A stretch of 64,000 nt of DNA from Bacillus timonensis (GTDB lineage Bacteria > Bacillota > Bacilli > Bacillales > Bacillaceae_L), in the NCBI GenBank assembly GCA_020171895.1, contig JAIVAN010000004.1:310001-374000 (forward strand), in the 5' to 3' direction. Within the stretch, counting starts at the first letter, position 1; each line of letters begins with the position of its first letter. The notes beneath the pieces were generated by a model. It was not told the origin of the DNA, ran no database searches, and worked only from the letters and a program-made list of their open reading frames with translations. Both the position numbers and the translations under genes were made by a program. This document shows, piece after piece, positions 16,845 through 25,497 of the stretch.

Positions 16845-17470
16845 AGTCCTTCATCCGCAGGATGAAGTCCAATTTCAGAGTGATGCAAGCGCAAAAAGTC
16901 CTTCATCCGCAAGATGAAGTCCAATATGAGAGTTGTGCAAGTCAAAAGAGTCCTTCATCCGCAAGCTGAAGTCCGATTTCAGAGTGATGCAAGCGCAAAA
17001 AGTCCTTCATCCGCAAGATGAAGTCCAATATGAGAGTGGTGCAAGTCAAAAGAGTCCTTCATCCGCAGGATGAAGTCCAATTTCAGAGTGATGCAAGCGC
17101 AAAAAGTCCTTCATCCGCAAGATGAAGTCCAATATGAGAGTTGTGCAAGTCAAAAGAGTCCTTCATCCGCAAGCTGAAGTCCGATTTCAGAGTGATGCAA
17201 GCGCAAAAAGTCCTTCATCCGCAAGATGAAGTCCAATATGAGAGTGGTGCAAGTCAAAAAAGTTCTTCATCCACAAGCTGAAGTCCGATTTCAGAGTGAT
17301 GCAAGCGCAAAACGTCCTTCATCCGCAAGATGAAGTCCAATATGAGAGTGAAGTACTTCATCCGTAAGATGAAGTACAATTCCAGATAGATACAAGGCCA
17401 ATAAGTCCTTCACGCCCATGCTGAAATCCAATTTCAGAGGCATACAATTACAAAAACTCTTTCATCCCCA
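16845..17470. repeat. 52-bp tandem repeat array with 208-bp higher-order structure
   Basis: About 12 units start with AGTCCTTCATCCGC at 16845, 16897, 16949, 17001, 17053, 17105, 17157, 17209, 17261 and 17313, exactly 52 bases apart, followed by degenerate units at about 17351, 17404 and 17456. Two alternating subtypes (ending GCAAGCGCAAAA and GCAAGTCAAAAG) make a 104-bp period, and units 1-4 (16845-17052) are repeated almost perfectly by units 5-8 (17053-17260), a 208-bp duplication. Each unit contains a CTTCATC...GATGAAG hairpin. No reading frame runs through. The flanks 16713-16844 and 17480-17550 show no further features. Confidence 0.93.
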
Positions 17471-17555
17471 AGCCACCTATCCCTTGCTAGTTTCAAAACG
17501 CTTCCCTAAAAAACAACTAACTATATTGTGAACAGTTTATGAACTCGTGTATAAG

Positions 17556-17571
17556 TGTGAAAAATCTCACA
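17556..17571 (+). promoter_or_regulatory. Fnr/Crp-type operator of narK
   Basis: TGTGAAAAATCTCACA is a perfect TGTGA-N6-TCACA palindrome. A -10-like TACAGT at 17594-17599 predicts a start near 17606 and places the operator centre near -42, the class II activation position. Confidence 0.85.
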
Positions 17572-17684
17572 TCTGAGGTGTAGAGATTTGCATTACAGTA
17601 GTGTTATCAACAAACCAATTTGCGCAGTGGTTCACTTGATCTAAATGAAAAATGTGATTTAGGACATAAACGGGGGGAATTTGT

Positions 17685-18980
17685 ATGGCACGAATAGGAA
17701 TGGATTGGAATCCTGAAAATGAGAAATTTTGGGAAAGTGAAGGAAAGAAACATGCAAAGCGAAATTTATGGGTATCGGTTCCGGCATTATTACTAGCATT
17801 CGTAGTTTGGCAAATTTGGTCAGTTGTCGCGGTACGATTAAACGATGTTGGATTTAATTTAACATCCGGGCAATTATTTACTTTAGCTGCACTACCTGGT
17901 TTAACTGGTGCAACGTTACGAATCTTTTATACCTTTATGATTGGAAAATTTGGTGGACGTAACTGGACAGTGATTTCAACAGCGTCACTTCTTATACCGG
18001 CAATTGGGATAGGTATTGCTGTGCAAAATCCAGAAACATCGTTCACAACTTTAGCGATTTTAGCAGCTCTATGTGGTTTTGGTGGAGGTAACTTCTCATC
18101 TTCAATGGCCAACATTAGCTTCTTTTATCCAAAGAAGCAAAAAGGTGCAGCGTTAGGAATCAATGCAGGTATTGGTAATCTAGGGGTTAGTGTTGTACAA
18201 CTGTTAGCACCTATTGTAATCACACTTAGTATTTTTGGCGGTTTAGTAGGGGGAAGTCAGACGTTAGCTGATGGTTCTAAGGTTTGGATTCAAAACGCAG
18301 CATTTGTTTGGGTGATTCCGATTATCGTAGTCGTCATTTTAGCGATGTTTAAAATGGATAACATACCAACAGCAAAACAATCATTCAAGGCACAGGCAGT
18401 TATTTTTAAACGAAAGCACACATGGATTATGACGTGGCTATATACGATGTGTTTCGGTTCATTTATCGGTTATGCAGCAGCTTTTCCACTACTTATCAAA
18501 ACGGAATTTCCTGAAGTGAATGTAATGGCCTATGCATTTTTAGGTCCTTTAGTTGGTGCAGGAATACGTCCTGTAGGTGGTTGGATTTCAGATAAAATTG
18601 GTGGAGCAAGAGTTACATTTTGGGACATCGTTATTATGATTTTAGCAACTCTAGGAGTAATCTACTTTTTAAATCAGCATAATTTTGCAGGCTTCTTAAC
18701 AATGTTCTTAATTTTATTTACAACAACTGGTATCGCAAATGGATCAACTTTCAGAATGATTCCATTCATTTTTCCTGAAAAGGAAGCAGCACCAGTACTT
18801 GGATTTACAGCAGCAATTGCAGCATATGGTGCATTCTTAATTCCAAAAATCTTTGGTTGGTCAATCGATACAACTGGTACAGCGAATATGGCATTATACA
18901 TTTTAATTGGTTATTATCTCATAAGCTTAGTGATTAACTGGTATTTCTATTCTCGTAAAAATGCAGAAATTAGTTGTTAA
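17685..18980 (+). CDS. narK: NarK-type nitrate/nitrite MFS transporter
   Basis: A 431-residue major facilitator protein with 12 predicted membrane segments. The N-terminal WNPENEKFWESEGKKHAKRN extension is typical of one NarK subgroup, and the nitrate signature GFGGGNFSSSMANISFFYP (about residue 129) is followed by KGAALGINAGIGNLG in TM5; a second Gly-rich signature lies near residue 345. It imports nitrate and/or exports nitrite across the plasma membrane. GGGGGAA lies ahead of the ATG. A Crp/Fnr box sits in its promoter and a terminator separates it from the second transporter. No narGHJI genes are in the window. Confidence 0.9.
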   Translation: MARIGMDWNPENEKFWESEGKKHAKRNLWVSVPALLLAFVVWQIWSVVAVRLNDVGFNLTSGQLFTLAALPGLTGATLRIFYTFMIGKFGGRNWTVISTASLLIPAIGIGIAVQNPETSFTTLAILAALCGFGGGNFSSSMANISFFYPKKQKGAALGINAGIGNLGVSVVQLLAPIVITLSIFGGLVGGSQTLADGSKVWIQNAAFVWVIPIIVVVILAMFKMDNIPTAKQSFKAQAVIFKRKHTWIMTWLYTMCFGSFIGYAAAFPLLIKTEFPEVNVMAYAFLGPLVGAGIRPVGGWISDKIGGARVTFWDIVIMILATLGVIYFLNQHNFAGFLTMFLILFTTTGIANGSTFRMIPFIFPEKEAAPVLGFTAAIAAYGAFLIPKIFGWSIDTTGTANMALYILIGYYLISLVINWYFYSRKNAEISC

Positions 18981-18988
18981 CAAAGGAT

Positions 18989-19017
18989 AAGGATGTGTCT
19001 TAGATACATCCTTTTTT
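18989..19017 (+). terminator. Terminator between the two narK-type genes
   Basis: AAGGATGT / ACATCCTT stem followed by six T residues. The downstream gene starts 45 bases later, so it is expressed by read-through or a weak promoter of its own. Confidence 0.8.
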
Positions 19018-19061
19018 AATTCATTACGTTTAATTCCAAAAAATGATAAGGAGTGATGGAT

Positions 19062-20270
19062 ATGAGACTAAAGGGATTTTTCAAAACCGGTCATACACCA
19101 ACTTTATTTGCCTCTTTTTTCTATTTCGATATTAGTTTTATGATTTGGGTTATTTTAGGTGCAACAGGAACGTTTATCGTTGAAGACTTACAGTTATCCG
19201 CTGCACAAAAAGGGATGATGGTAGGGATTCCTGTCCTAGGAGGTGCGTTGTTAAGGATTCCTATGGGTTTGTTAGCTGACCGTTTTGGTGGAAAGAGAAT
19301 GGGCCTAATCGGAATGTTTCTGACAATGATTCCGCTTTTATGGGGATGGTTGTTTGCGGATAGTCTTACCCATATCTATGCTTTAGGATTTCTATTAGGT
19401 GTAGCGGGTGCAAGCTTTGCGGTAGCATTGCCACTAGCAAGCAGGTGGTATCCGAAGGAACATCAAGGATTAGCAATGGGAATTGCAGGGGCGGGTAATA
19501 GCGGAACTGTACTTGCCATGTTATTTGGTCCCCGTATCGCTGAGGTGTATAGCTGGCAAGTCGTATTCGCACTTGCATTAATCCCTCTTGTCATCGCGTT
19601 TATACTATTTTCAATCCTAGCAAAAGATTGCCCAAACAATTCTAAGCCATTGAACTTATCCCAGTATATGAAAGTAATAAAGCATAAAGATACTTGGTTG
19701 TTTAGCTTTTTTTATAGTTTATCATTTGGTGGATTTGTTGGGTTAACGAGTTATCTCACGTTATTTTTCTTTGATCAATATGGTGTAAGTAAAGTAACCG
19801 CGGGGGATTTTGTAACGCTTGTCGTATTTGCAGGTAGCTTCGTTCGTCCGGTAGGTGGTTATTTAGCAGATAAATACGGTGGTATGAATTTATTAATCAT
19901 ATTATTTGCAGGTGCTGCTCTATCGATGATTGTCGTCGGAACAATGCCTCCTGTGTACGTTTCTTTATCACTCCTATTTATGACTCTTGTCTTTTTAGGA
20001 TCTGCAAACGGGGCTCTATTTCAAGTAATCCCAGTTAGGTTTCCAAAGGAAGTAGGACTTCTCACTGGATTTGTAGGCGCAGCGGGTGGATTAGGGGGAT
20101 TCTTTCTTCCTAATATACTGGGTACATTTAAGCAGATAACAAATTCCTATTCATATGGTTTTTGGTGGGTGGCAGTAACGATCATAATTGCTGCACTTAT
20201 TATGTTAAAAATGAAAAAAGAAAACAAAATTCTATTACATTCAAATGTTGAAAAAGTTGAAAGTGTTTAA
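19062..20270 (+). CDS. Second nitrate/nitrite MFS transporter (NasA/NarK-like)
   Basis: A 402-residue, 12-TM major facilitator protein starting LKGFFKTGHTPTLFASFFYF, which is close to the B. subtilis NasA N-terminus. The nitrate-porter motif is seen as GVAGASFAVALPLASRWYPKE and AMGIAGAGNSGTVLAM. It differs from the first transporter by lacking the N-terminal extension, so the two are different subgroups rather than a recent duplication. The start at 19062 gives eight bases of spacing from AAGGAG; the earlier in-frame GTG and ATG are too close to that site. Confidence 0.88.
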   Translation: MRLKGFFKTGHTPTLFASFFYFDISFMIWVILGATGTFIVEDLQLSAAQKGMMVGIPVLGGALLRIPMGLLADRFGGKRMGLIGMFLTMIPLLWGWLFADSLTHIYALGFLLGVAGASFAVALPLASRWYPKEHQGLAMGIAGAGNSGTVLAMLFGPRIAEVYSWQVVFALALIPLVIAFILFSILAKDCPNNSKPLNLSQYMKVIKHKDTWLFSFFYSLSFGGFVGLTSYLTLFFFDQYGVSKVTAGDFVTLVVFAGSFVRPVGGYLADKYGGMNLLIILFAGAALSMIVVGTMPPVYVSLSLLFMTLVFLGSANGALFQVIPVRFPKEVGLLTGFVGAAGGLGGFFLPNILGTFKQITNSYSYGFWWVAVTIIIAALIMLKMKKENKILLHSNVEKVESV

Positions 20271-20278
20271 AACTAGAA

Positions 20279-20309
20279 AAAGCTCCCTAAAAATGGGAGC
20301 TTCTTTTTC
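20279..20309. terminator. Terminator between narK2 and ric
   Basis: AAGCTCCC / GGGAGCTT hairpin with a T-rich tail after the second transporter. The preceding A-rich stretch also gives a T tract on the minus strand for the convergent ric gene. Confidence 0.82.
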
Positions 20310-20321
20310 TTGTAATTCTAT

Positions 20322-21020
20322 TTATGCTTCTTCTAAAACGCGTGGAAACAATACGTTATTTTCAAGGTGAATGTGCTCAAAAAGATCAGCCTCTAACACT
20401 TCAAGGCGTTGGTATACAAGTCGGTACGTGCCGCAAGCTCCAGGTGGAGGTGTGAAATCATTTGTCACTTCTCTCAGTTCTCTTAATATAGCACCTGCTT
20501 CACTATGTTCATCCTCTAATTCATGAATTAACTTTTTTAGCTGTATCAATTTATTTGGAGAAGGAGTTGTTTCATAGTCTAAAATTTTTGGGAATACCTC
20601 TGATTCCTCTGAAATTGTATGATGCTCAAGCTCAGTACGTAGACGGTTAAATAATTGATGAATGGTTGCTAAATGTGGCTGATGCCCACCATGAACTCGG
20701 AGTACTTTTGTGACGTAAGGACTTAACTGAGGTAATTCTTCATTTAAATAACAATGATGCTTAGAAATAATATAATCAATTAATTCACTATAGCTAGATT
20801 CATTCCAGTCAATTATCGTTTCATTCAGTTGTTTGACCTCTTGATAAAACTGATTTAATTTCTCGATCACTTCAACTGAAGACAAATTTCTTTCTTTTAT
20901 GGCTTCACCGAGTGGTTTATTGCCTCCACAACAAAAGTCAATTCGATACGATTTGAATAAGTCACTTGCTTTAGGAAATTTTGTAACAACCTCTGCTACT
21001 ATTGATTGTTCGTTAAACAT
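20322..21020 (-). CDS. ric: Iron-sulfur cluster repair di-iron protein Ric (ScdA/YtfE)
   Basis: A 232-residue Ric protein: the N-terminal ScdA_N domain ends in the FCCGGNKPL motif (about residues 29-37), and a C-terminal haemerythrin-like four-helix bundle supplies conserved His and Glu ligands (HGGHQPHL, LEHHTISEESEVFP, HELEDEHSEAG, HIHLENNVLFPR). Such proteins repair Fe-S clusters damaged by nitric oxide. A GGAGGAAAC site precedes the ATG. Two TGTGA-type boxes lie in the divergent region shared with ywiC, fitting a nitrate/NO regulon. Confidence 0.93.
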   Translation of the reverse strand: MFNEQSIVAEVVTKFPKASDLFKSYRIDFCCGGNKPLGEAIKERNLSSVEVIEKLNQFYQEVKQLNETIIDWNESSYSELIDYIISKHHCYLNEELPQLSPYVTKVLRVHGGHQPHLATIHQLFNRLRTELEHHTISEESEVFPKILDYETTPSPNKLIQLKKLIHELEDEHSEAGAILRELREVTNDFTPPPGACGTYRLVYQRLEVLEADLFEHIHLENNVLFPRVLEEA

Positions 21021-21082
21021 AATGGTTTCCTCCTTGAATATTTATTTATAATTCAAGGTTACGTGAAATCTTCTCATATTGA

Positions 21083-21098
21083 AGTGACGCACATCACA
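21083..21098. promoter_or_regulatory. Fnr/Crp-type operator near ric
   Basis: AGTGACGCACATCACA matches TGTGA-N6-TCACA with one mismatch. It lies on the ric side of the divergent ric-ywiC region. No convincing -10 was found at the ideal distance for ric. Confidence 0.55.
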
Positions 21099-21137
21099 AA
21101 TAGTACTTGAAAAAGTGAACACTAATCGTTAATTGAA

Positions 21138-21153
21138 TGTGATAAAAATCACA
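21138..21153 (+). promoter_or_regulatory. Fnr/Crp-type operator of ywiC
   Basis: TGTGATAAAAATCACA is a perfect palindrome. A consensus TATAAT at 21175-21180 is centred 32 bases downstream, which puts the operator at about -41.5, the classical class II activator geometry. The ywiC ATG is at 21217. Confidence 0.85.
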
Positions 21154-21216
21154 AACATTTCCCTGTTCTGATTTTATAATAGTGTCCATATAAACGAAAA
21201 TTAAAGGGTGATTATT

Positions 21217-21936
21217 ATGAAACTTGTTATACCAAAACAACATGGTGCTTGGGCTATGTTAATTCTGCCGTTTTTGTTAGGAATGCTTATGGGAGATGCG
21301 ACTCTTCTTCATATCCCTCTATTGATAGGATGGTTGTTTTTGTACTTAGCTACATATCCACTAATCATGGTATTTACGAATAAAAAAGGAAACAACTATA
21401 AAAAGTGGGCGAGTATTTATTTACTGCTTTCATCGATCTTTATTGTCATTACATTAGTGTACAAGTTTGAACTTATTTATTTTGGGCTCATGATGCTGCC
21501 TTTTTTTGTAGTGAATTTGTATTATGCGAAGAAAAAAAATGAGAGGGCATTCTTCAATGATGTAAGTGCAATCATAGTATTCTCTTTAGCCGGTGTAGGA
21601 AGTTACTTTGTAGGAGTATCAGAATTAAATGTAACAGCACTTCATCTTTTCATTTACTCGATCTTTTATTTTATCGGTAGTACATTCTTTGTAAAAACGA
21701 TGATACGTGAAAAAAACAATGTCACGTTCAAGTGGCTTTCGTGGGGGTATCATTTGTTGGTACCAGTTATAGTAGTTGTCTTCGGAAATCTGTATTTTCT
21801 CATAGCTTTTCTCCCTAGCATAATTAGGGCAATCGTACTGTATGGAAAAAAAGTAGCGATTATGAAAATCGGAATTTTAGAAATTTTCAACTCGGTCTTT
21901 TATTTCGTAATAATTGCTTTGCTTTATCCATATTAG
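21217..21936 (+). CDS. ywiC: YwiC-like membrane protein
   Basis: A 239-residue integral membrane protein with six to eight hydrophobic segments. The N-terminal PKQHGAWAMLILPFLLG is the hallmark of the YwiC family, found next to narK-fnr in B. subtilis. The HGAW segment resembles the prenyltransferase-like superfamily but no catalytic role is shown. The start at 21217 follows AAAGGGTG; an in-frame GTG at 21208 is inside that site. It is strongly linked to the nitrate regulon by its perfect TGTGA box. Confidence 0.85.
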   Translation: MKLVIPKQHGAWAMLILPFLLGMLMGDATLLHIPLLIGWLFLYLATYPLIMVFTNKKGNNYKKWASIYLLLSSIFIVITLVYKFELIYFGLMMLPFFVVNLYYAKKKNERAFFNDVSAIIVFSLAGVGSYFVGVSELNVTALHLFIYSIFYFIGSTFFVKTMIREKNNVTFKWLSWGYHLLVPVIVVVFGNLYFLIAFLPSIIRAIVLYGKKVAIMKIGILEIFNSVFYFVIIALLYPY

Positions 21937-22013
21937 CGTTTGAAAACAAAAGGGTGGTGGAGAAAACGGACAGTTAATTAATTCCTAGAGTGAAGAAATT
22001 CAACAAGCCACAA

Positions 22014-22043
22014 CAAAAAAGCTTGGTGAATGATCACCAAGCG
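22014..22043 (-). terminator. Terminator of uppP
   Basis: GCTTGGTGA / TCACCAAGC hairpin with a 4-base loop; on the minus strand it is followed by six T residues. Confidence 0.82.
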
Positions 22044-22049
22044 AATAAT

Positions 22050-22874
22050 TTACCCAAAAATAATAACAGCAGTTCCTACAATGAAACAGTAGTAAGAGAA
22101 ATATTTCAAATTACCTTTTGCCATAATTCCCATGAACCATTTTAATGAATAATAAGATGCAACAAGGGACCCAATAAAAGCAGTAACATATGGAATAAAT
22201 AAAGTGGAAATGTTAGGGTCATTAGCTAAGTCAGAGATACTTAAAAGCATTCCACCAAAACTAACAGGAATAAAAAGTAAGAAAGAAAAACGTAGAGCGG
22301 TTTCTTGTTTCATTCCTAATCCCATAGCTGCAACGATCGTAGCACCTGAGCGGCTAATTCCAGGTATAAGTGCAATTGCCTGTGCAAACCCAATGATGAT
22401 TGCATCTTTAAACGTCATTTGCGCATCATTCTTTTTTCCACGAAGATTTCGAATAAACCAAAGCGCTACACCGGTAATTAGTAGCGTTATTCCGACTAAT
22501 TTTACACCTTCTTTAAATACAGAAGATATCGTATCTTCAAAAAGAATACCGATTACTCCGGCAGGAATTGTAGCGATAATCAAATAAACAATAAAGCGAA
22601 AATCTGCTTTTTGATTCTCATTTTTTGTAGCAACATATGAGAGGCCATTAACGGTTAGACGAGCGAAATCTTTACGATAAATAAGTAAAACAGCCAATAA
22701 GGAAGCAGCATTTACTAAAAGTTCAAAACTCATTCCTTTAATATTTAAGTTTAAAAAATATTGAGCGAGAACAAGATGTCCACTCGAGGATATAGGAATA
22801 GGTTCAGTAAACCCTTGGAATAATCCTAAAAATAAATATTTCAATATTAAATAGATTTTGTCCATTTGTTCCAC
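22050..22874 (-). CDS. uppP: Undecaprenyl-diphosphate phosphatase UppP (BacA)
   Basis: A 274-residue membrane phosphatase of the BacA/UppP family. It has the N-terminal [20 protein letters not shown] motif (about 17-36) and the second motif [10 protein letters not shown] (about 167-176), which together form the active site that dephosphorylates undecaprenyl diphosphate to recycle the peptidoglycan lipid carrier. There are eight or so membrane helices. It starts with GTG at 22874, eight bases after GGAGG. Overexpression in related bacteria gives bacitracin tolerance; nothing here shows such use. Confidence 0.93.
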   Translation of the reverse strand: MEQMDKIYLILKYLFLGLFQGFTEPIPISSSGHLVLAQYFLNLNIKGMSFELLVNAASLLAVLLIYRKDFARLTVNGLSYVATKNENQKADFRFIVYLIIATIPAGVIGILFEDTISSVFKEGVKLVGITLLITGVALWFIRNLRGKKNDAQMTFKDAIIIGFAQAIALIPGISRSGATIVAAMGLGMKQETALRFSFLLFIPVSFGGMLLSISDLANDPNISTLFIPYVTAFIGSLVASYYSLKWFMGIMAKGNLKYFSYYCFIVGTAVIIFG

Positions 22875-23090
22875 AAATTAGTCCTCCAACTCTTTTCTTA
22901 ATCCTTTCTCATTTAACTATAACTCGTTAGGACTGTAAAGAAATTTTTTAGTCCATTCGAGATGAGTCTATGCCATCGGTCATCATGATATTCGTAATTT
23001 GCAATAACTGACAATCGAATGAAATGATAAAGAAACTTCCAATGGGAATAGTAATAATGTAAATACTTTGGATTGGAAGGAGGAATATGA

Positions 23091-23270
23091 ATGGGACAAA
23101 GTCATCAATTCCGATCTGGTCAAAAGGCACCAAACAATGGAGTGTATGTAGAGATTGGGGAAACAGGAGACATGGTGAAAAATCCAAAAAGTATTAGATT
23201 AAAAGCAGGCGATCCTTTCCCAGAAAACTCCAATCATAATCGAAAATGGTCTTATAAACGAAAACCTTAA
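23091..23270 (+). CDS. yjzC: YjzC family protein
   Basis: A 59-residue soluble protein: MGQSHQFRSGQKAPNNGVYV start, then an IGETGDMVKNPKSI segment and a basic C-terminus (NRKWSYKRKP). It is the orthologue of B. subtilis YjzC, a small conserved protein of unknown function, at the expected position before yjzD. A strong GGAAGGAGG site lies six bases before the ATG. Confidence 0.85.
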   Translation: MGQSHQFRSGQKAPNNGVYVEIGETGDMVKNPKSIRLKAGDPFPENSNHNRKWSYKRKP

Positions 23271-23288
23271 TGTATTTGAAAAAAATAA

Positions 23289-23321
23289 TAAAAGCCCCTA
23301 CCAATGTGTAGGGGCTTTTAT
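23289..23321. terminator. Bidirectional terminator yjzC/yjzD
   Basis: AAAAGCCCCTAC / GTAGGGGCTTTT symmetric stem with A and T runs on both sides, ending both convergent genes. Confidence 0.88.
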
Positions 23322-23327
23322 TATGTA

Positions 23328-23510
23328 TTAATGCTTTTCGACAGGTTCGTTTGGAAGTACTTCTCCTATCATTACAATTAATGCTGCAACAACAACAGAA
23401 ACGATCGTTGAAACTGTAAAAGTGTAAGTAACACTTTGCATTGAAGAAATTACATAAGACGCCATTTGAATCAATAAGAAACTCCAGAAAAATGTCCAAA
23501 AAATACGCAT
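23328..23510 (-). CDS. yjzD: DUF2929 small membrane protein YjzD
   Basis: A 60-residue membrane protein with two hydrophobic helices (about 3-23 and 28-50) and the MRIFWTFFWSFLLIQMASYV start typical of DUF2929/YjzD. The ATG at 23510 follows GAGGTGA; an earlier in-frame start at 23555 would add a non-conserved leader and swallow the ribosome site. Unknown function. Confidence 0.83.
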   Translation of the reverse strand: MRIFWTFFWSFLLIQMASYVISSMQSVTYTFTVSTIVSVVVAALIVMIGEVLPNEPVEKH

Positions 23511-23761
23511 AGTTATTTCACCTCTGTTAAAAACATTCTGCATTAATATTACCACATTCTTATTATAGAAGAAAAGAAAAAATCAATTCACTCTTATTTA
23601 TCCCAAAATTGTAAGGAAGAGTGACGGTTTGTTCTTATAATTTTTCATGAAAAAATGTAGAAGAAATATGTTCATCTAGGCGTTTCCCCTTGCGAAATTT
23701 AGAAATAAACATACATTAGTATGAACGGTATTGCTGCTGTACAAATAAGGTGGGAGAGAAG

Positions 23762-24502
23762 ATGGAAATCAATCAACGTTTTTTTCAATTAGATACAGAA
23801 TGGTGTGTGATTCACATACCAGAGAGACCTAGTGGATTTGGAGTCATCATAGTTGGCGATTATAATCACTTTGTCGATGAAAATAGCAGCTTGTGGTTGC
23901 AGAATACTGGTAGATTTCAATTAATTCAACGACTTCTACAAGAAGGGTACACTGTATTTTACTCTAATTTATATGGGAGAAATTGGGGAAGTCAAAGGGC
24001 AGTAAATTTATTGGCACGTCTGTATCATATCGTTATGAAAACGGAGATCCTAAATAATAAGGTGCATTTCCTTGCTGAAGGTATGGGAGCATTAGTAGCT
24101 CTACAAGTCCATGAGCAATTAGATGAAAAAATTCGGTCAATTGCCTTATTAAATCCATGCATTGATTTAGTTGGACATTTCACCCATGAAAAGGAAACGA
24201 AATTCTTCTATAAAAGGTTATTAAGAGAGCTCTCAGCTTCATATAGAATAGATCGTAAAGATGTGGAGGATAAAATCGAAACGTTTGCTCCAACCATTGA
24301 TTATTCACTAGATGTGCCGATAAAAATTTGGCAAACGACAATTGATACGACATACAGAGCTACAATCCATTGTAGAAAGTTTGAAGAAGAACGAATAAAA
24401 ATGAACAAAAAAACTTCTCTAGTCTATCACTTAAATGAAAAAAAATTTGGCATAGGTCAATCTTTATGCAAATTTTTCAAAGAGAATGAGCAAATATTGT
24501 AG
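23762..24502 (+). CDS. yjaU: Alpha/beta hydrolase-like protein YjaU
   Basis: A 246-residue protein with an alpha/beta-hydrolase-like core: the strand and turn around GFGVIIVGDYNHFVDE, then a putative nucleophile-elbow position reading LAEGMGALVA in which the usual Ser of GxSxG is replaced by Met, so catalytic activity is doubtful. It matches B. subtilis YjaU by position before yjaV-med. The start at 23762 follows GGTGGGAGAG. It is probably in an operon with yjaV 83 bases downstream. Confidence 0.75.
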   Translation: MEINQRFFQLDTEWCVIHIPERPSGFGVIIVGDYNHFVDENSSLWLQNTGRFQLIQRLLQEGYTVFYSNLYGRNWGSQRAVNLLARLYHIVMKTEILNNKVHFLAEGMGALVALQVHEQLDEKIRSIALLNPCIDLVGHFTHEKETKFFYKRLLRELSASYRIDRKDVEDKIETFAPTIDYSLDVPIKIWQTTIDTTYRATIHCRKFEEERIKMNKKTSLVYHLNEKKFGIGQSLCKFFKENEQIL

Positions 24503-24585
24503 TGGTCCCTTTCGTTTACCTAACAAAGGGACTATTATCATGTTGTCCTGCATACGATACAGTAAATATTATTGTAGGAGTGGGC

Positions 24586-25497
24586 ATGATGAATAAGGCA
24601 ACAATCATTGGTGGATTAGATTTTATTGGATATAGTATTTGCACAAGGCTCTTGGAAGAAGGTTTTACGGTATATGCTCTTGATTTGGAGCCAAAGGAAG
24701 GAAGTCTAGAAGAAGAAAAATTACTTCGAATTGGTCGAAATGCAAATTTTCATTTTAGTGAAAGAGATTCGACATTAAGTAGTTTAAAAACATATCCAGC
24801 TTGTGATTTACTCTTTTATATTGGGGTTGCCCCATTTGCTGAAGTGAGAAATAGGAGCGTGTATGATCGATATGTCGACCATATGAAAACATCCTTAAAA
24901 GAAGTGTGCGATTATTGTAACAAACATCAAACAAAGCTAATATTACTTTCTACTTTAAATGTGTTTAATGAAAAACAAGAGGAAATCAATGAAGATGTTA
25001 CACCTGAACCTTCTACACTACTTGGAACTCTTCATTATCAACAGGAAGAACAACTAAGAGAAATAAGTAATGCTTCAAAATTAAATTATACGATTTTAAG
25101 ATTACCAACTGTTTACGGACCTTGGCAGCCAAGTCATATGGTATATCACCGGTTCATGATGGGTGGTCCAATTGACAGTAGCGATGAACAATTAGATGAG
25201 GAGTCAAAGGACTTAGTATATGTTGATGATGCTGTTGAGGCGATTGTAAACGTAAGCTTCTTAGAAGATTCGGAACAAGTCCTCCATCTCACAAGTGGAA
25301 AAAAAGGTGAATGGCAAAGAGGGGTGGAGTTATTAAATGAAGAATTTGGGAAAAATTTTAGCCGCTCTAGCTACTCTATATCAAATACCAAATTAACAAA
25401 GTTGATTCCGTCTTTATCCTCTACAAGTCTAGTTGAAGGACTTGCTAAGCAAAAAAAATATATAGAATGGTTTAAACAATGGAAGTGCCACGAATAA
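24586..25497 (+). CDS. yjaV: NAD-dependent epimerase/dehydratase-like YjaV
   Basis: A 303-residue extended-SDR-like protein. The nucleotide-binding start is IIGGLDFIGYSICTRLLEEG, a variant of GxxGxxG, and LRLPTVYGPWQ and YVDDAVEAIVNV are family motifs. The YxxxK active-site pair is not obvious (HYQQEEQ lies where it is expected), so it may bind NAD(P) without typical epimerase activity. The start at 24586 follows TAGGAG. It is the B. subtilis YjaV positional orthologue, directly upstream of med. Confidence 0.8.
   Translation: MMNKATIIGGLDFIGYSICTRLLEEGFTVYALDLEPKEGSLEEEKLLRIGRNANFHFSERDSTLSSLKTYPACDLLFYIGVAPFAEVRNRSVYDRYVDHMKTSLKEVCDYCNKHQTKLILLSTLNVFNEKQEEINEDVTPEPSTLLGTLHYQQEEQLREISNASKLNYTILRLPTVYGPWQPSHMVYHRFMMGGPIDSSDEQLDEESKDLVYVDDAVEAIVNVSFLEDSEQVLHLTSGKKGEWQRGVELLNEEFGKNFSRSSYSISNTKLTKLIPSLSSTSLVEGLAKQKKYIEWFKQWKCHE

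Noticed and set aside
16845-17470. CRISPR array
   Set aside because: Units are contiguous 52-bp repeats with no unique spacers between them, and no cas genes are present.
22204-22587. Plus-strand frame inside uppP
   Set aside because: It is wholly antisense to a clear UppP with both active-site motifs and has no ribosome site; similar shadow frames across the app, opp and fab genes were discarded for the same reason.
23760-24502. Active serine hydrolase call for YjaU
   Set aside because: The fold looks like an alpha/beta hydrolase but the elbow reads GMG rather than GxSxG, so I do not claim catalytic activity.
24502-24585. N-terminal extension of yjaV from GTG 24502
   Set aside because: The extension lacks a ribosome site, is cysteine-rich and unlike the family; the ATG at 24586 has TAGGAG and the expected nucleotide-binding start.
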